This document shows, one piece after another, positions 10,407-21,054 of a DNA stretch of 64,000 nucleotides (positions are counted from its first letter, which is position 1; each line of letters begins with the position of its first letter). The stretch lies in assembly GCF_000015965.1 (NCBI RefSeq), contig NC_009091.1:992001-1056000 (forward strand), written 5' to 3'. The translations under genes were made by a program, and so were the position numbers. This DNA is from Prochlorococcus marinus str. MIT 9301 (GTDB taxonomy: Bacteria > Cyanobacteriota > Cyanobacteriia > PCC-6307 > Cyanobiaceae). A model generated the notes under the pieces. The model was not told the DNA's origin, ran no database searches, and was given only the letters and a program-made list of their open reading frames with translations.

Positions 10407-12065
10407 CTAAACTGTAGAAATAAAATTTTGAACTGCACTTTTTGCAATATTTAAAGGGCTAAAAGTATCTCTAATTAAACTGAAGAGTTTTTTAGCATCA
10501 GTAAATTCTAATTTTTCATCTTTTATAAGGCTTAAAAGAAGATTCTTTCGAACTTCGGATCCTTTCTTACTGACAAATAATTTCAATCCAGCGTTAGCTA
10601 CTGGTATAAGATCTGAATTAATATTTTCTGAATCTTTAAATAAAATATTTAATAAACTTTCAACTTTTTCTATTTGAATTTGACCTTTTTTATCAAAAAC
10701 GACTTCTAAAAGGATTTCTAAAATCTCCTCAGAATTATCGGTAAGTAGTTTTTTAGCAATATATGGATAAGCTATTTTTAAAATTTTAAATTCAGGATCT
10801 AGTCTTAGTGCTAAACCTTCTTGACTAACAACGGCTCTTATTATTAAGGCAAACCTACTGGGAACCCTGAAAGGATAGGAATACATAAGTTTTGAAAATT
10901 TATCAGTTACATTTTTAAGATTAAAATTACCAACCTCAGCGCTTAGGGATCCACCAAGAACTTCTTTTAATGGTTCTACAAGTTGGTTAAGATCTTGTTC
11001 TTTGGTTAAGAAACCTAATTTCTGGAAATCTTCTGCCAAAAGAAAATATTCTTCGTTTATTATGTGAACAATTGCTTTAATAAGAGTAAGTCTATCTGAA
11101 TTAGAAATATTATCCATCATTCCGAAATCAACATAAGCCAAATTTCCACAATCTGCATTTCCTCCTTTAAGAGCAAACATATTTCCTGGATGTGGGTCTG
11201 CATGAAAATATCCAAATTCAAATAATTGCTGGAGACCACTGATAACACAAGTTTTTATAAATGAAGCAGGTATTAAGTTATTTTCCTCCAATAAGGCTCG
11301 ATCTTTTAACTTAACTCCATCAATCCAAGAGGTTGTGATAATCCTTTTAGATGAAAACTGTTGTTCTAATTTAGGAATAAAAATATTCGGGTTTTCTTTG
11401 AATAAATTTGCAAACTTCAAAGCATTTTCGGCCTCTTTTTGATAGTCAATTTCATCAAAAAGTGCCTTACCAAACTCATCTATTATTTCCCCAATTCCAA
11501 CACCTATATTTAATGGTAAAATTGGGGATAAAAAAGTTCCTAAAAACCTTAAAATTACAATATCCCTTCTTATAAGAAAATATAAATTTGGCCTCTGTAC
11601 TTTCACAGCTAAATAAGAGTCATTTATTTTTGCTTTATAAACTTGACCTAAACTTGCAGAAGCAATAGGACTATCTGGAAACTCTTGAAATAATTCATTA
11701 GCAGGTGATCCAAGTTCATCTTCAATAATTTTTAAAGCAATTTTGTGATCAAATGCTGGGAGATTATCTTGTAAGTTTGTAAGTTCTGTAAGCCAATCTT
11801 GTCTAACAAGATCTGGCCTAGTTGAGAGTGCCTGACCTAATTTGATAAAACATGGACCTAAGTCTGTTATTACATCAAAAAGATATTTCGAGAGATTTTT
11901 TTGTACATTTTTATTTTTACTGTTACCTTGAGAAAGTATTCTCAAAAAAAGAAAAATAAAAGTTAAAAGGATATATAAAACTCTTGGTATAAAAATCCAT
12001 GGTCTCAAAATCAACCAAAGTAAATCATCTTTTGCTGAATATTTGGAATAAGATTTTTTCATCAA
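10407..12065 (-). CDS. ABC1/UbiB family atypical kinase
   Basis: UbiB/ADCK-type proteins are atypical kinases that support quinone synthesis; plants and cyanobacteria carry several copies acting on plastoquinone or tocopherol metabolism. The 552-residue protein shows the family KxGQ motif as FIKLGQALSTRPDLV near residue 75, an Ala-rich nucleotide loop (ASASLGQVYKAKI), the invariant Lys in AVKVQRP, and the HADPHPGNMF catalytic-loop signature near residue 292 with YVDFGMMD (metal Asp) shortly after. Two hydrophobic stretches occur near the N-terminus. It is divergent from the decarboxylase-like gene at 12127. Family membership is certain; the substrate is not. Confidence 0.93.
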   Translation of the reverse strand: MMKKSYSKYSAKDDLLWLILRPWIFIPRVLYILLTFIFLFLRILSQGNSKNKNVQKNLSKYLFDVITDLGPCFIKLGQALSTRPDLVRQDWLTELTNLQDNLPAFDHKIALKIIEDELGSPANELFQEFPDSPIASASLGQVYKAKINDSYLAVKVQRPNLYFLIRRDIVILRFLGTFLSPILPLNIGVGIGEIIDEFGKALFDEIDYQKEAENALKFANLFKENPNIFIPKLEQQFSSKRIITTSWIDGVKLKDRALLEENNLIPASFIKTCVISGLQQLFEFGYFHADPHPGNMFALKGGNADCGNLAYVDFGMMDNISNSDRLTLIKAIVHIINEEYFLLAEDFQKLGFLTKEQDLNQLVEPLKEVLGGSLSAEVGNFNLKNVTDKFSKLMYSYPFRVPSRFALIIRAVVSQEGLALRLDPEFKILKIAYPYIAKKLLTDNSEEILEILLEVVFDKKGQIQIEKVESLLNILFKDSENINSDLIPVANAGLKLFVSKKGSEVRKNLLLSLIKDEKLEFTDAKKLFSLIRDTFSPLNIAKSAVQNFISTV

Positions 12066-12126
12066 AGTTAAAAAATATCAAAAAAGATTACCACGTAATT
12101 CATTCTATATATGTAGATAATACTTT

Positions 12127-13524
12127 ATGAGCATTTCATCTTTTCTAACTAAAAAGTTTTTAAAGTCTTTATTCTTTCCCGCTCACAACAGAGGGGCGGC
12201 TCTACCAAAGAAATTAGTGAGGTTATTAAAAAATCCACCTGGGTATTGGGACTTGCCTGAACTACCAGAGATAGGATCACCACTATCCCAAAGCGGATTG
12301 ATTGCTAAATCTCAAAGAGAATTCTCTGACAAATTTGGGGCCAAAGGATGTTTTTTTGGAGTTAATGGAGCTTCCGGATTAATACAATCTGCAGTAATTG
12401 CAATGGCAAATCCAGGCGAAAATATCCTGATGCCTAGAAATGTTCACATAAGTGTTATAAAAATCTGTGCGATGCAGAATATAAATCCAATATTTTTTGA
12501 CCTAGAATTCTCAACCAGAACAGGGCATTACAAACCAATTACAAAAATTTGGTTGGAAAATGTATTTAAAAAATTAAATTTTGATGAGAATAAAATTGCA
12601 GGGGTGATTCTTGTAAATCCCTCTTATCAAGGATATGCCGGAGATTTAGAACCTTTAATAGATTGTTGTCATCAGAAAAATTTACCTGTTTTAGTTGATG
12701 AAGCCCATGGTTCTTATTTCCTTTTTTGTGAAAATCTTAATTTACCAAAACCTGCCTTATCATCAAACGCTGATTTAGTGGTTAATTCATTGCATAAGTC
12801 TCTCAATGGATTAACTCAAACGGCGATACTTTGGTACAAAGGGAATCTAATAAATGAAGGTAATTTGATCAAAAGTATTAATTTGTTGCAAACTACTAGT
12901 CCAAGTTCATTATTACTTTCTTCTTGTGAAGAGTCTATAAGGGACTGGCTTAATAAAAAAACTTTATCAAAATATCAAAAAAGAATTTTAGAGGCAAAAA
13001 GTATTTACAAAAAATTAATTCAAAAAAATATTCCTCTCATAGAAACTCAAGACCCATTAAAAATTGTAGTGAATACCTCTAAGGCTGGAATTGATGGTTT
13101 TACTGCTGATAAATTTTTTTATAGAAATGGCCTTATCGCTGAATTACCAGAAATGATGACTCTCACTTTTTGCTTAGGATTTGGAAATCAAAAAGATTTT
13201 CTTAATTTATTTGAAAAGTTATGGAAAAAGTTACTATTAAATTCCAGAAAATCAAAAAGTTTAGAAGTGATCAAATCGCCCTTTAAATTAGTTCAAGCAC
13301 CCGAAATCGAAATTGGAATTGCTTGGAGAAGTAAGACTCGGAGTATTCCTTTCTCACAATCATTAAATAAAATATCTGGAGATATTATTTGCCCTTATCC
13401 TCCTGGGATTCCTCTACTAGTTCCTGGCGAAAAAGTGGACATAGATAGGTTTAATTGGATAAATAATCAAAGTTTATGCAACAAAGATCTGGTAAATTTT
13501 AATATAAAGGTCTTAGAAACATAG
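12127..13524 (+). CDS. PLP-dependent Orn/Lys/Arg decarboxylase family protein
   Basis: A 465-residue fold-type I pyridoxal phosphate enzyme related to group III basic amino acid decarboxylases. The PLP region is clear: LVDEAHGSYF (Asp binding the pyridine nitrogen, His stacking) near residue 190 and the lysine-containing NSLHKSLNGLTQTA near residue 222. A decarboxylase C-terminal domain follows (DIICPYPPGIPLLVPGE). It lacks the N-terminal wing domain of large inducible decarboxylases, which is normal for the short cyanobacterial and Bacillus types. Likely product is a diamine (cadaverine, putrescine or agmatine), but the substrate cannot be read from sequence. cdsA follows after 9 bases. Confidence 0.9.
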   Translation: MSISSFLTKKFLKSLFFPAHNRGAALPKKLVRLLKNPPGYWDLPELPEIGSPLSQSGLIAKSQREFSDKFGAKGCFFGVNGASGLIQSAVIAMANPGENILMPRNVHISVIKICAMQNINPIFFDLEFSTRTGHYKPITKIWLENVFKKLNFDENKIAGVILVNPSYQGYAGDLEPLIDCCHQKNLPVLVDEAHGSYFLFCENLNLPKPALSSNADLVVNSLHKSLNGLTQTAILWYKGNLINEGNLIKSINLLQTTSPSSLLLSSCEESIRDWLNKKTLSKYQKRILEAKSIYKKLIQKNIPLIETQDPLKIVVNTSKAGIDGFTADKFFYRNGLIAELPEMMTLTFCLGFGNQKDFLNLFEKLWKKLLLNSRKSKSLEVIKSPFKLVQAPEIEIGIAWRSKTRSIPFSQSLNKISGDIICPYPPGIPLLVPGEKVDIDRFNWINNQSLCNKDLVNFNIKVLET

Positions 13525-13533
13525 CAATTTCAT

Positions 13534-14391
13534 ATGAGATTTAAAAGCGGATTACTAATAGGAATTTTTGGTTTAATTGTTGTTTTGTTGGGGGGATGGT
13601 TTTTTACCTTGGCAACTGCGTTGCTTACATATTTAGCATTATTAGAATTTTTTAGAATGGCAGAATTTAAAGGAATAAGACCAGCTACAAAAACCACATT
13701 ATTTTCGTCGTTTATTATTATAGTTTCTACTTATCTTGAGACCATTGGTGTGCTTGAAGGAGAAATTTCAAATTCAATTTTGCCAATCTGTTCAGTTGGG
13801 ATATGCACTTGGTTACTTTTGCAACCAAAATCTGGGACAATTTCAGATATTGCAGCATCTATTTTTGGATTATTCTATTTAGGTTTTTTACCTAGTTACT
13901 GGATTAAGTTGAGGGGATTAGATTCAGTGATAATAAGTTCAAATCAGAGTATTATGTCGTTTGAGAACTTATCAAATACCACAGGTCTTCATTTAACTTT
14001 AACTTCTTGTTTTTTAATTGTAGCTAGTGATATTGGTTCTTATTTCATTGGGAAGTCATTTGGTAAAACATCTCTATCTCCAATATCTCCGAGCAAAACT
14101 ATAGAAGGTTTAATTGGAGGAATATCCTGTTCAATTTTACTAGCAATATTTTTCGCATTTTTAATGAATTGGGAAAATCCATTAATTGTTGGAATAATTT
14201 ATGGAATTTCAATTTCTCTTATGGCATTAGTTGGAGATTTAATAGAATCTATGATGAAGAGAGATGCAAAAATAAAAGATTCCGGAACTTTTTTACCGGG
14301 ACATGGAGGGATTCTTGACAGAATTGACAGTTACATCTTTACTCCATCTGTTTTGTATTACTTTTTTATAATTCTCAAATATCTAAATTAA
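13534..14391 (+). CDS. cdsA: Phosphatidate cytidylyltransferase
   Basis: CdsA makes CDP-diacylglycerol from phosphatidic acid and CTP, the precursor of phosphatidylglycerol, the essential phospholipid of thylakoids. The 285-residue protein is polytopic with about seven hydrophobic segments. It ends with the family signature: SPSKTIEG near residue 187, GDLIESMMKRDAKIKDSG, then LPGHGGILDRIDSYIF with the conserved HGG and DRxD. It lies 9 bases after the decarboxylase gene and is probably cotranscribed. Confidence 0.97.
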   Translation: MRFKSGLLIGIFGLIVVLLGGWFFTLATALLTYLALLEFFRMAEFKGIRPATKTTLFSSFIIIVSTYLETIGVLEGEISNSILPICSVGICTWLLLQPKSGTISDIAASIFGLFYLGFLPSYWIKLRGLDSVIISSNQSIMSFENLSNTTGLHLTLTSCFLIVASDIGSYFIGKSFGKTSLSPISPSKTIEGLIGGISCSILLAIFFAFLMNWENPLIVGIIYGISISLMALVGDLIESMMKRDAKIKDSGTFLPGHGGILDRIDSYIFTPSVLYYFFIILKYLN

Positions 14392-14403
14392 TTAAGAAAA
14401 ATT

Positions 14404-15303
14404 TTATTCCAAAAAATAATCTTTGATAATTTTGCTAGATAATGATGGAAGATCTATATGTGGAAGATGACCACAATTTTGTAACCCTACAAAATTTAAT
14501 TTTTCAATATTTCCTATTTTTATAAGCTCTTTTTTTCCAAGAATTCGATCATTTTCTCCACATAATGTTTTGATTGGGATATTTTGGATATATTTTTGAG
14601 TGCCTGCAAAACCACCACTTTTTGCAAATGATGCGAGTGAATTTCTCCATCCTTTACAACCTAAATGAATTGAAGCAATTTGCTCTTCCATCTTACCAAC
14701 GCATTCATTTGGGAAAGCAAATGCTTGCCTACAAAGACTTTTTCTGACCTGAGGCAATCCAAGAAATGAGGCGCCAATTTGGTTAAAAGGGAAAGGAATA
14801 CTCTTAGGGTCTCCAAACAATCCGGCGGGGGACAAAAGGATAATTTTATCAATAGAATCAGGAATTTCATAAGCAAGTTTTAAAGCTGTTGAGCCTCCCA
14901 TAGAGGCACCAATAATTTTTAGATTCTTTGTTATGTTTAAGGTCTTAAGGAGATCAATTAAATGCGCAATTATTTTCGAGGAATTATATTCATTTGTTGC
15001 GCACCTGGGACTAAAACCAAAACCCAGCAGATCAGGAACGATAACTTGAAAATTTCTTTTTAGTGATTTATATATTCTTCTGAATTCTAAAAAACTACTA
15101 TCAAAGCCATGTAGAAGAAGTATAGGTTGACCTTTTCCTCCCATAACTACTGGGAATTTTAAGGAGTTCCAGTTTTGGTTAAATTTTATCCACTCAACAT
15201 CATTTGCCAAATAAAGACCTAAGGGGTCTAGTAGTGACAATTTGGCACTTTCAAAAAATTCTATATTTACATCACTTAATTGTTCAAAATTGTTTTTAGT
15301 CAA
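14404..15303 (-). CDS. Alpha/beta hydrolase
   Basis: A 299-residue alpha/beta-hydrolase fold protein. The oxyanion region is LLLHGFDSSFLEFR near residue 62, the nucleophile elbow is GASMGGSTALKLA (Ser near residue 134), a likely acid is in CGENDRILG near residue 248, and the catalytic His is in NCGHLPHID near residue 280. The full triad is therefore present. Substrate is unknown; in cyanobacteria such proteins are often loosely called lipases or haloperoxidase-like. It sits downstream of the glycerol-dehydrogenase-like gene with 8 bases between, and converges on cdsA. Confidence 0.9.
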   Translation of the reverse strand: MTKNNFEQLSDVNIEFFESAKLSLLDPLGLYLANDVEWIKFNQNWNSLKFPVVMGGKGQPILLLHGFDSSFLEFRRIYKSLKRNFQVIVPDLLGFGFSPRCATNEYNSSKIIAHLIDLLKTLNITKNLKIIGASMGGSTALKLAYEIPDSIDKIILLSPAGLFGDPKSIPFPFNQIGASFLGLPQVRKSLCRQAFAFPNECVGKMEEQIASIHLGCKGWRNSLASFAKSGGFAGTQKYIQNIPIKTLCGENDRILGKKELIKIGNIEKLNFVGLQNCGHLPHIDLPSLSSKIIKDYFLE

Positions 15304-15311
15304 AAAAATAT

Positions 15312-16403
15312 TTATGTTTTAATTTTTTGTTTTTCAAAATTTGTAATAACTTCTATTATTTCCCCTTTACTAATTTCAAAAGGCAAAAAGTGAATCTCAG
15401 ATTTATCTCGACAAGTAAAATCAGCAATTTTTTCTAAATTATTATTTTCAAAAACATTTATGCCAAGTTGTCCGATAGTAGTTGGTAAATTCAATTCTTC
15501 CATGAGTACAAATAATTGTTTAATTGATTGATCAGCTAATTTATTATTATTTTTCATTTCTTCTAGTCTTAATTGCAATAATAATCCAACCCCAACAATC
15601 TCACCATGTAAGAATTTATTAGGGGTGATTATCTGAGTAATTGCATTATGAAAAGCGTGTGCTGCTGCTGTCCTACATTTTTCTCCACCAATACCGCCAA
15701 CTAATCCTGCTGTAAGTCCACATGCTTCAACAGTATTTTGCCAAGATATATTATTTTCAAATTGACCCTTAAATGCTTTTCCTCCATCTATTAAAAGTTG
15801 ATCTCTTAAAACTCTTGATATCTGAATTGCTTGTTGAACAAGACCGTCGTCTATTTTTGAACTTGTTATTGAGGATTCATACCATTTTGCCAAGGCATCT
15901 GCTATGCCACTTGCAAGTGTTCTTGATGGAGCTGTTTGAATAAACTTATGATCAAAAACTAGTATTTTCGGACAAGATCCTAATGCGACATCTTTTATAA
16001 ATTGACCATCCTTTGTATAAATATTCGATAAGGCAGTCCAACCAGCACATGTAGAGGCGCTAAGCGGAACTGTAATACAAGGGATATTAAGAGACTCGGC
16101 TATATATTTTCCAGAGTCTAGAACTTTGCCACCTCCAGCTGCGATAACAGAATCATTATTATTATTTGAGATAATGTTCTTAACTCTTGAAATATCTTCG
16201 TAACAACAATCAAATTGCAAATTAGCAGAATTTACAGTTAATTTTTGACTTTTTAAATCATTAAAAATATTATTTCTCAAATTATTCGTTTGAAACCCTC
16301 TACCTAGAATTAATGGTCTTTTAGTTAATTTAGTAATCTGAGGTAAAGATTTTTCCCAAGCAGAATTTCCCCTGTATATTGTTTCTGGAGAGATAGACTG
16401 CAT
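15312..16403 (-). CDS. Iron-containing alcohol dehydrogenase family (glycerol dehydrogenase-like)
   Basis: A 363-residue dehydrogenase of the GldA/dehydroquinate-synthase-like superfamily. The NAD-binding glycine-rich stretch is AAGGGKVLDSGKYIAE near residue 88. Metal ligands are visible as Asp in SGIADALAKWYES (near 170), His in AHAFHNAITQ (near 248) and His in FLHGEIVGVGLL (near 266). This matches glycerol dehydrogenase and glycerol-1-phosphate dehydrogenase relatives; which alcohol is used is open. It lies between clpC and the alpha/beta hydrolase on the same strand. Confidence 0.88.
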   Translation of the reverse strand: MQSISPETIYRGNSAWEKSLPQITKLTKRPLILGRGFQTNNLRNNIFNDLKSQKLTVNSANLQFDCCYEDISRVKNIISNNNNDSVIAAGGGKVLDSGKYIAESLNIPCITVPLSASTCAGWTALSNIYTKDGQFIKDVALGSCPKILVFDHKFIQTAPSRTLASGIADALAKWYESSITSSKIDDGLVQQAIQISRVLRDQLLIDGGKAFKGQFENNISWQNTVEACGLTAGLVGGIGGEKCRTAAAHAFHNAITQIITPNKFLHGEIVGVGLLLQLRLEEMKNNNKLADQSIKQLFVLMEELNLPTTIGQLGINVFENNNLEKIADFTCRDKSEIHFLPFEISKGEIIEVITNFEKQKIKT

Positions 16404-16418
16404 ATTTACTTTGAATAA

Positions 16419-18944
16419 TTAGAAGTTAGCACCTGCTAGCTCTTGAGAAGATTCTTCAGAAGAAATATTTATAGTAACTTTTTTATTATCATCTATATCA
16501 ACTAAAGCATTATCTCCGTCTTTAATTCTTCCAGAAAGAACTTCTTCAGCCAAACTATCTTCTAGTAAACGCATAACTGCCCTTCTTAAAGGTCTCGCTC
16601 CGTATGAAGGATTGTAACCTTCTTCAACAAGTCTTTCTTTAAAAGCATCGGTGACATTTAATTTAATACCTTTATCTTGTAGTCGGATAAAAACTTCTTG
16701 CAACATTATTTCAGCAATTTCTTTAACTTCATTTTTAGTTAATTGTCTAAATACAATTATTTCATCAAGTCTATTTAAAAATTCAGGCCTAAAGTATTGC
16801 TTAAGTTCTTCATTAACTAGTGATTTAATTCTATTATATTGGCTATCTTCAACTGAATCACCTGAGAATTCAAAACCTAGTCCACCACCACCTTTTTCGA
16901 TAACTTTTGAACCGATATTAGAGGTCATTATTAATAATGTATTTTTAAAATCTACAGTTCTCCCTTTGGAGTCAGTTAATCTTCCGTCTTCAAGTAGTTG
17001 CAATAATAAGTTAAAAACATCTGGATGCGCCTTTTCAACTTCATCAAATAAAACAACGGTGTAAGGGCGTCTTCTAACAGCTTCAGTAAGCTGACCACCT
17101 TCATTAAAACCAACATAGCCAGGAGGAGAGCCTATAAGTTTACTAACTGTATGTCTTTCCATGAATTCTGACATATCTAATCTGATCATTGCTTCTTCAC
17201 TACCGAAGAAATATGAAGCCAATGATTTAGTCAATTCAGTTTTACCAACACCAGTAGGTCCAGAAAAGATAAAACTTGCTATGGGTCTATTAGGATTTTT
17301 TAATCCAACTCTTGCTCTTCTTATAGCTCTTGACACAGCCTTTACAGCTTCATCTTGTCCAATCAGTCTTTGGTGAAGTGTTTCCTCCATATTGAGAAGC
17401 TTGACTGATTCTGTTTCTGTTAATTTTTGAACAGGAACACCTGTCCATGAAGCCACAATATGAGCTACATCCTCTTCACTGACAAGAGGACTTTGTAAAA
17501 GTTTAGAATCACTTTTTGCAGAATTATCAGGATCAGTTTGATCTACAGCTGTAGATTCTTTCTTATTATCCAAAACCTCTTTAATTTTTGCAGACAATTC
17601 CATCTCTTTTTCGCGTAATTGCCCAGCCTGATCAAAATTTTGGTCTCTTACAGATTCTTCCTTCTGTTTTTGGATTTGTCTTAATTCTCTATCTATTTGT
17701 TTTGCTTCAGGCGGAAGTTTAGAGTTTATTAAACGCACCCTACTTCCAGCCTCATCGATAAGGTCAATAGCCTTATCAGGTAAAAACCTATCAGATATGT
17801 AACGATCACCTAAATGAGCGGCGGCCTCTAGGGCATCATCAGTAATTTTTAGTCGATGATGTTGTTCGTAACGCTCTCTGAGACCTTTTAAAATTTCGAT
17901 TGTATCTTCTATGGATGGTTCCCCAACCATTACAGGCTGGAATCTTCTTTCTAAAGCAGCATCTCTTTCAATATGTTTTCTATATTCGTCTAGAGTTGTT
18001 GCTCCAATACATTGAAGTTCCCCTCTAGCTAATGCTGGCTTAAGTATATTTGCTGCATCTATAGCTCCTTCAGCAGCTCCAGCACCAATTAAAGTATGCA
18101 CTTCATCTATGACAAGAATGACGTTACCCGCTGATTTAATTTCTTCCATAATTTTTTTTAACCTTTCTTCAAATTCACCTCTATATTTTGTTCCTGCTAC
18201 CAAAAGACCTATATCAAGGGTCAAAACTCTTTTATCTTCAAGTATGTCTGGAATATCGCCAGTTTGTATTCTTTGAGCTAAACCTTCTGCGATAGCTGTT
18301 TTACCTACACCTGGCTCCCCAATAAGAACAGGATTATTTTTTGTCCTCCTACCTAGTATTTGAACGACACGATCTATTTCTGAATGGCGACCAACGACTG
18401 GATCTAATTTTGATTCACTTGCTAATTTTGTTAAATTTGTTCCGAATTCATCAAGGGTAGCAGTTTTTAAGTTGCCCTTGTTTGAGCTACCCCCGGTGCC
18501 AACTTCGGCGGTTTCACCAAGCATCCTTATAACTTGAGTTCTAACTTTTGTGAGGTCAATATTAAGATTTTCAAGAACTCTTGCAGCCACACCTTCACCT
18601 TCTCTTATTAAACCTAACAATAAATGTTCTGTACCAATGTAATTGTGGCCAAGTTGACGAGCCTCTTCCAAAGATAGTTCCAAAACTCTTTTAGCTCTGG
18701 GAGTAAAAGGTATTTCTACAGCTACAAATCCTGAACCTCTACCAATTATCTTTTCCACCTCTATCCTTGAATCTTTTAAATTGACTCCAAGTGATTTAAG
18801 TACTTTTGCTGCTACCCCAGTTCCTTCTCCAATTAACCCCAAAAGAATTTGTTCAGTTCCAACAAAATTATGACCAAGTCTTCGAGCTTCCTCTTGAGCA
18901 AGCATAATGACTTTTATAGCCTTTTCTGTAAATCTTTCGAACAT
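16419..18944 (-). CDS. clpC: ATP-dependent Clp protease ATP-binding subunit ClpC
   Basis: ClpC is the HSP100 unfoldase that feeds substrates to the Clp protease in the cytoplasm; it is essential in several cyanobacteria. The 841-residue protein has two N-terminal Clp-N repeats (residues 1-150), AAA1 with Walker [14 protein letters not shown] near residue 208, and a UVR-type coiled middle region near residues 425-460. AAA2 follows with Walker [11 protein letters not shown] near residue 560, then a ClpB-D2 small domain. Length and motifs match full-length ClpC. The start MFERFTEKA is the family norm. Confidence 0.98.
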   Translation of the reverse strand: MFERFTEKAIKVIMLAQEEARRLGHNFVGTEQILLGLIGEGTGVAAKVLKSLGVNLKDSRIEVEKIIGRGSGFVAVEIPFTPRAKRVLELSLEEARQLGHNYIGTEHLLLGLIREGEGVAARVLENLNIDLTKVRTQVIRMLGETAEVGTGGSSNKGNLKTATLDEFGTNLTKLASESKLDPVVGRHSEIDRVVQILGRRTKNNPVLIGEPGVGKTAIAEGLAQRIQTGDIPDILEDKRVLTLDIGLLVAGTKYRGEFEERLKKIMEEIKSAGNVILVIDEVHTLIGAGAAEGAIDAANILKPALARGELQCIGATTLDEYRKHIERDAALERRFQPVMVGEPSIEDTIEILKGLRERYEQHHRLKITDDALEAAAHLGDRYISDRFLPDKAIDLIDEAGSRVRLINSKLPPEAKQIDRELRQIQKQKEESVRDQNFDQAGQLREKEMELSAKIKEVLDNKKESTAVDQTDPDNSAKSDSKLLQSPLVSEEDVAHIVASWTGVPVQKLTETESVKLLNMEETLHQRLIGQDEAVKAVSRAIRRARVGLKNPNRPIASFIFSGPTGVGKTELTKSLASYFFGSEEAMIRLDMSEFMERHTVSKLIGSPPGYVGFNEGGQLTEAVRRRPYTVVLFDEVEKAHPDVFNLLLQLLEDGRLTDSKGRTVDFKNTLLIMTSNIGSKVIEKGGGGLGFEFSGDSVEDSQYNRIKSLVNEELKQYFRPEFLNRLDEIIVFRQLTKNEVKEIAEIMLQEVFIRLQDKGIKLNVTDAFKERLVEEGYNPSYGARPLRRAVMRLLEDSLAEEVLSGRIKDGDNALVDIDDNKKVTINISSEESSQELAGANF

Positions 18945-19118
18945 TAGAAGATTAAATTCCTATTAATAACCTACCAGTAATATGTCAATTTTGTGTTCAG
19001 AATGAGCTTTTGTGAATACCCAAAAGTATAATTTATCAAATTAAATTGAACTTTTTTAGTGATATAGCAAGAAATTATAGTAATTTCAAGGATTCTGGTT
19101 ATCCGAACATTTAATTTT

Positions 19119-19565
19119 TTACATTATTTTGTTGTTAATTTTTTTTTCTTTTAAAAGTGCATTTGAACCATCTTTATAATAATTTTTTCTGATCCCAACA
19201 GTAGAAAAATCAAAGCGACTATAAAATCTTTCAGCAGTAACATTGCTCTGAGAAACCTCCAATAGTAAATTCTTCAAATTTAATTTTTCACATTTTTTAA
19301 TTAAATAGCCCATAAGATAAGATCCAAATCCCTTTTTTCTAAATTTCTTATTTACAACAAAATAATTTATTTGAGCTTCATCAAGAACAACTTGAAAAAC
19401 ACATATCCCAATGACTAAATTTTTAATTAATAACCCAAATATTTTTGTACCATCTTTTTTGAATTCATTAGCCCATTGTTCTTTACTCCATAGCGAAATC
19501 GTATTTGAATCCAATTCATAACATAAATCAATATCTTTCTTATGCATTTGTTTAATAGATATCAT
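19119..19565 (-). CDS. rimI: GNAT acetyltransferase, probable ribosomal-protein-alanine N-acetyltransferase
   Basis: A 148-residue single-domain GNAT protein. The acetyl-CoA-binding region is VVNKKFRKKGFGSYLMGYLIKKCE near residue 89 (Q/R-x-x-G-x-G type), followed by LLLEVSQSNVTAERFYSRFDF, the usual RimI strand and YxxxGF-like motif. In bacteria RimI acetylates the N-terminal alanine of ribosomal protein S18; other N-terminal substrates are possible. The 174 bases between clpC and this gene hold nothing I can name. Confidence 0.82.
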   Translation of the reverse strand: MISIKQMHKKDIDLCYELDSNTISLWSKEQWANEFKKDGTKIFGLLIKNLVIGICVFQVVLDEAQINYFVVNKKFRKKGFGSYLMGYLIKKCEKLNLKNLLLEVSQSNVTAERFYSRFDFSTVGIRKNYYKDGSNALLKEKKINNKIM

Positions 19566-19652
19566 TTATTATGTATTTATAAATAGAAAGTTCAAATCTA
19601 AAGTCATTATAAAATATGACAGTTTTAGCAAAGCTTTACTTAACGTTCTCCC

Positions 19653-21026
19653 ATGGAAGAAAAACAATCTTTTTTAAAACAAAAAATTGACTTGGAAAGT
19701 CCTAACAGAAATATTATTCCTATTACCACATCCATTGATAGTGATGGGAAATTATCAGTTGGTGGGTGTTCTATTGAAGAACTAGTTAAAAAATATGATT
19801 CTCCTCTTTACATTTTAGATGAAATCACATTAAGAAATTCTTGTAAGGCGTACAAAAAAGCATTAGAAAAATACTACCCAGGAAAATCCTTGCCCATATA
19901 TGCTTCAAAAGCAAATAGTTCCATTTTTATGAGTAGTCTTGTTTCTTCGGAAGGTTTAGGACTTGATGCTGTTTCAGAAGGAGAACTATTAACTGCTATT
20001 AAAGGTGGGGTTCCAAATGAGAAAATTGTTTTTCACGGTAATAACAAATCGGACAAAGAATTAGAATTCGCAGTTAGAAATAATATTAAGGTTATTGTTG
20101 ATAATGATTACGACTTAGAAAGATTAGATGAGATCTCAAATGCATTTAATCATGATCTTGAAATAATGATTCGCTTTACTCCTGGGATAGAATGCCATAC
20201 ACATGAATATATTAGAACTGGATCATTTGATAGCAAATTTGGTTTCGGAATAGAATATTTAAATATTTTATTTAACAGAATCAGCAATACAAAGCATCTA
20301 AAATTAAAAGGTTTACATGCTCATATTGGTTCCCAGATTTTTGAACTGGACCCTCATAAGGATCTGGGAGAAATAATGGTAAAGGTTATCTTAGAAGCTA
20401 AAAAATTTGGTCATAATGTTGAGGAACTTAATGTTGGCGGGGGTTTAGGTATCAGGTATACAGAAAGTGACGATCCCCCTTCAATTGATGAATGGGTAAA
20501 AACAATTTCTTCTTCCGTTGTTGAAGCTTGTAAAAAAAACAACTTAGATTTTCCCACTTTAATGTGCGAACCTGGTAGATCTATTGTTTCTACAGCAGGT
20601 ATAACCATTTACAAAATTGGGGCTTTTAAAGAAATTCCTGGTATCAGAACATATTTATCTGTGGATGGTGGTATGAGTGATAATCCAAGACCAATTACAT
20701 ATCAATCAAATTATTCTGCATGTTTAGTGAGTAATCCATTTAATATTAATTCCAAAAATAAATATACTATTGCTGGTAAGCACTGCGAATCGGGAGATGT
20801 ATTGTTTAAAGAAATTGAACTAGCAGAGTGTAAGACGGGAGATCTTATATGTGTTTTTGGTACTGGTGCATATAATAATTCAATGAGTTCTAACTACAAC
20901 AGAATTCCAAGACCAGCTACTCTCTTAGTTAAAGATGGAGAGGCAGAAATTATTCAAAAAAGAGAAAGCCCATTGGATCTTTTAAAATACGACGTATTAC
21001 CTGATCGCTTTATCAAACAAAATTAG
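19653..21026 (+). CDS. lysA: Diaminopimelate decarboxylase
   Basis: LysA decarboxylates meso-diaminopimelate to lysine, the last step of lysine synthesis. The 457-residue fold-type III PLP enzyme shows the Schiff-base lysine in IYASKANSS near residue 85, HAHIGSQI near residue 230, the phosphate-binding GGGLGIRYT, EPGRSIVSTAG near residue 306, and the C-terminal substrate Tyr in GAYNNSMSSNYN. It heads a tight plus-strand series with cdaA, uppS, bioB and trhO. Confidence 0.97.
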   Translation: MEEKQSFLKQKIDLESPNRNIIPITTSIDSDGKLSVGGCSIEELVKKYDSPLYILDEITLRNSCKAYKKALEKYYPGKSLPIYASKANSSIFMSSLVSSEGLGLDAVSEGELLTAIKGGVPNEKIVFHGNNKSDKELEFAVRNNIKVIVDNDYDLERLDEISNAFNHDLEIMIRFTPGIECHTHEYIRTGSFDSKFGFGIEYLNILFNRISNTKHLKLKGLHAHIGSQIFELDPHKDLGEIMVKVILEAKKFGHNVEELNVGGGLGIRYTESDDPPSIDEWVKTISSSVVEACKKNNLDFPTLMCEPGRSIVSTAGITIYKIGAFKEIPGIRTYLSVDGGMSDNPRPITYQSNYSACLVSNPFNINSKNKYTIAGKHCESGDVLFKEIELAECKTGDLICVFGTGAYNNSMSSNYNRIPRPATLLVKDGEAEIIQKRESPLDLLKYDVLPDRFIKQN

Positions 21027-21054
21027 GTACATTTAAATTAATTTTGTTTTTAGT